6,598 nt of DNA from positions 1 to 6,598 of the forward strand of contig JAEYQZ010000013.1 of assembly GCA_023409695.1 (NCBI GenBank), read 5' to 3'. Shown here piece by piece: positions 4,906 to 6,598 of this stretch. A program made the position numbers and the translations under genes. The stretch comes from Methanobacteriota archaeon. Its GTDB lineage: Archaea; Methanobacteriota; Methanobacteria; Methanobacteriales; Methanobacteriaceae. The stretch's first letter is position 1. Every line of letters begins with the position of its first letter. The notes under the pieces were generated by a model. It was not told the DNA's origin. It searched no databases and saw nothing but the letters and a program-made list of their open reading frames with translations.

Positions 4906-6270
4906 ATGAAAGTTTTATTAATAAACCCGCCAGACACTGCTTCAAAATATAAATTCATAGGGCTTGTAGCTCCTACATTAGGTATAGCATATATAGCGGC
5001 AGTTCTTGAGGAAAATGGAATTGATGTTAAGATTATAGATGGTGCTGCCCTTGAAATGAGCTGGGAAGAACTGGAAAAAGAAATTCCAAAATATTCTCCA
5101 GATATTATAGCTGTTACAGCGGTGACACCTACCATTGAGCAGGCCCTTAGAACTGCTAGAATTGGAAAAGGCGTATGCCCTGACGCATATGTTGTTTTAG
5201 GAGGTTATCATCCTACTTTTACATATAATGAAGTTTTAAAAAATGATTTTGTAGATATAGTAGTTTGTGGTGAAGGCGAATACACCATGCTTGAACTTGC
5301 AGAGACCATTGAAAGTGGTGGTGATTTAAGAAAAGTTAAGGGAATAGCTACTAAAGATTTTAAAACGCCTCCAAGGCCGATTATTGAAAATCTGGATGAA
5401 CTCCCATTTCCTGCAAGACATCTTCTCCCTATGGACAAGTACAAAATCTTAAATTCAAAACTACCTGTGGGCACACTTATTTCTGGAAGGGGCTGCCCAT
5501 TTCAATGTTCATTCTGTTCATCAGCAGCTATGCATGGCCATAAGTTGAGATTAAGGTCAGCTGAGAATATTGTCGATGAAATGGAGCACCTGATCAAAGA
5601 CCATGATGCTGATATGATAGCGTTTATGGATGATACATTTACTGTAAACAAAAGGCGTGTTGAAGAAATATGCACAAGCATGAAAGAAAGAGATTTAGAT
5701 GTATACTGGGGATGTACAGCCAGAGTAGATACTTTATCAAGGGATATTCTGGAGAAAATGAAGAATGCAGGCTGTATAACTCTCTTTGTAGGTGTTGAAT
5801 CTGCAGATCAGCAGCAGTTAGATAATTTAAACAAACAAACAACTGTTGAAAAAATTAAAAGGACATTTGAACTTACAAGGGAGCTTGATGTTAGAACTAT
5901 TGCATCTGCTGCGCTTGGAATGCCTGGCGATACCCGGCAAAGTATCAGGAGGACTTTAGATTTCGTTAAAAATCTGAATCCGTCTTATGCTGTTTTTTCA
6001 CTGGCTACACCTTATCCTGGCACTCGATTTTATATGAAAGCAAAGGAAGAGAACTTGATTAAGATAAACGACTGGTCCAAATATTCTTTAATGACACCTG
6101 TCCTTGAGACAGTGGACTGCTCTCTTGAAGAGCTTAGAAAGTTACAGCGAAAAGCTTTCAGGGAATTTTATCTTCGACCAGGTTATATTTTACGCCAGAC
6201 ACGTATGGATGGTCCTGTTATTTTAAAAACAATCTTTGCAATGCTTAAGGATGTCAGTAAACATAAATAA
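4906..6270 (+). CDS. Cobalamin-binding-domain radical SAM protein (class B type), substrate unknown
   Basis: This 454-residue cytoplasmic iron-sulfur protein belongs to the B12-binding radical SAM group (BchE/HpnP-like architecture), whose members methylate unactivated carbons or rearrange lipids, tetrapyrroles and other metabolites. The N-terminal Rossmann-like B12 domain (about 1-135) starts with VLLINPPD and includes PTLGIAYIAAVLEENG, VLGGYHPT and CGEGEYTMLEL. It lacks the DxHxxG base-off motif, as is usual for this class. A linker has LDELPFPARHLLP (163-175). The radical SAM core (about 187-400) has the CxxxCxxC cluster motif C197, C201, C204 (GCPFQCSFC), then MDDTFT (241-246), GVES (296-299), GMPGDT (338-343) and TPYPGT. 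The C-terminus (about 405-454) carries KAFREFYLRPGYILR, a common tail of the group. Length and motifs are complete. It stands alone with spacers on both sides and no partner to reveal its substrate. In a methanogen a lipid, cofactor or protein methylation is plausible, but this is a guess. Confidence 0.88.
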   Translation: MKVLLINPPDTASKYKFIGLVAPTLGIAYIAAVLEENGIDVKIIDGAALEMSWEELEKEIPKYSPDIIAVTAVTPTIEQALRTARIGKGVCPDAYVVLGGYHPTFTYNEVLKNDFVDIVVCGEGEYTMLELAETIESGGDLRKVKGIATKDFKTPPRPIIENLDELPFPARHLLPMDKYKILNSKLPVGTLISGRGCPFQCSFCSSAAMHGHKLRLRSAENIVDEMEHLIKDHDADMIAFMDDTFTVNKRRVEEICTSMKERDLDVYWGCTARVDTLSRDILEKMKNAGCITLFVGVESADQQQLDNLNKQTTVEKIKRTFELTRELDVRTIASAALGMPGDTRQSIRRTLDFVKNLNPSYAVFSLATPYPGTRFYMKAKEENLIKINDWSKYSLMTPVLETVDCSLEELRKLQRKAFREFYLRPGYILRQTRMDGPVILKTIFAMLKDVSKHK

Positions 6271-6305
6271 ACTGTAAATTTTACAGTAACTATATTTTTA
6301 TTTTT
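6271..6305 (+). terminator. 17-base palindrome plus T-tract after radical SAM gene
   Basis: ACTGTAAA and TTTACAGT are perfect 8-bp arms around a single T (6271-6287), beginning at the base after the stop codon. TATATTTTTATTTTT follows (6291-6305). A stem with a T-run fits an intrinsic terminator of the plus-strand transcript. With a one-base centre the hairpin must open a few pairs for its loop. The T-tract alone may suffice in archaea. The opposite gene ends only 41 bases away, so a terminator is expected here. Confidence 0.55.
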
Positions 6306-6311
6306 AAATGT

Positions 6312-6598
6312 TTATCGGACATATCTTCCCAGATAACTTAAAAAGAATGCTAAACCAATTAAAATGATTAAATATATTGGTGAGGAAGATATAAAATCGG
6401 AGCGTGCTAAGTAAGGCATCATAAAATTAAAAGCATGGAACTTAATAAGTAAACCGAAAATAAACAATATGCCTAACCCTAAAGGCTTAATCATTTTTGA
6501 ATTAAGGGATAATTTAGTTTTTGGATTTTTTTCATTAGATGAAACATTAAAGTCATCAATACCACTGTTTAAATATTTTCTATATATGAGCTTTCCTC
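6312..6598 (-). CDS. C-terminal part of a membrane protein, cut by right edge
   Basis: The minus-strand frame is open from the right edge to TAA at 6312-6314, 95 codons including the stop. An ATG at 6492-6494 would give only 60 residues and has no ribosome binding site. The frame upstream of it stays open and reads as a plausible hydrophilic stretch (GKLIYRKYL, then a Ser/Asn/Lys-rich part), so I take this as the end of a longer protein. The end has two hydrophobic segments, LGLGILFIFGLLIKF and YLIILIGLAFFLSYLG, with a loop between them and a short basic tail (GRYVR). I do not recognise the family. It could be a transporter, a glycosyltransferase with membrane anchor, or another multi-pass protein. 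It converges on the radical SAM gene with 41 bases between stops. Confidence 0.6.
   Translation of the reverse strand, partial: GKLIYRKYLNSGIDDFNVSSNEKNPKTKLSLNSKMIKPLGLGILFIFGLLIKFHAFNFMMPYLARSDFISSSPIYLIILIGLAFFLSYLGRYVR

Noticed and set aside
4887..5842. Minus-strand frames of 67-88 codons inside the radical SAM gene
   Set aside because: They are antisense to conserved motifs (B12 domain, Cys cluster) and lack ribosome binding sites or recognisable domains.

Overview
The window looks like the chromosome of an AT-rich methanogenic archaeon, most likely a member of the Methanobacteriales close to Methanobacterium. This is an inference from three things: the gene types present (AMP-forming acetyl-CoA synthetase, a stand-alone acetolactate-synthase-like enzyme, a cobalamin-type radical SAM protein), the archaeal style of the intergenic DNA (TATA-like boxes, T-tracts, very AT-rich spacers) and Shine-Dalgarno matches of the GGTG / AGGAGGTGAT kind. 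No rRNA, tRNA, CRISPR array, transposase or recognisable riboswitch was found, so the placement rests on proteins alone.

Layout from left to right. (1) Bases 1-671, minus strand: the first 223 codons of an AMP-forming acetyl-CoA synthetase, cut by the left edge. (2) 672-1066: a 395-base gene-free spacer with several short, tight inverted repeats near the acs promoter and three direct repeats just after the next gene's stop. (3) 1067-2590, minus strand: a membrane sensor of the LytS 5TM type fused to a SpoIIE/RsbU-type PP2C phosphatase, with an Asn where the family has a metal-binding Asp. (4) 2591-3005: a divergent promoter region with a clean 9-8-9 palindrome in the presumed leader of the phosphatase gene. 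(5) 3006-4592, plus strand: a 528-residue acetolactate synthase large subunit paralogue, without a neighbouring small-subunit gene. (6) 4593-4905: AT-rich spacer. (7) 4906-6270, plus strand: a 454-residue class B (B12-binding) radical SAM protein of unknown substrate. (8) 6271-6305: a 17-base palindrome plus T-tract. (9) 6312-6598, minus strand: the C-terminal end of a membrane protein entering from the right edge.

The genes do not form an obvious single operon: each has its own long spacer and the strands alternate. Acs (acetate to acetyl-CoA) and the acetolactate synthase paralogue (pyruvate condensation) both belong to central two- and three-carbon metabolism of an autotrophic or acetate-assimilating methanogen, but nothing in the sequence ties them into one pathway. 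The points most worth a second look are the sensor phosphatase with its altered metal site in an organism without sigma factors, the palindromes at the acs and phosphatase promoters, and the orphan radical SAM enzyme.
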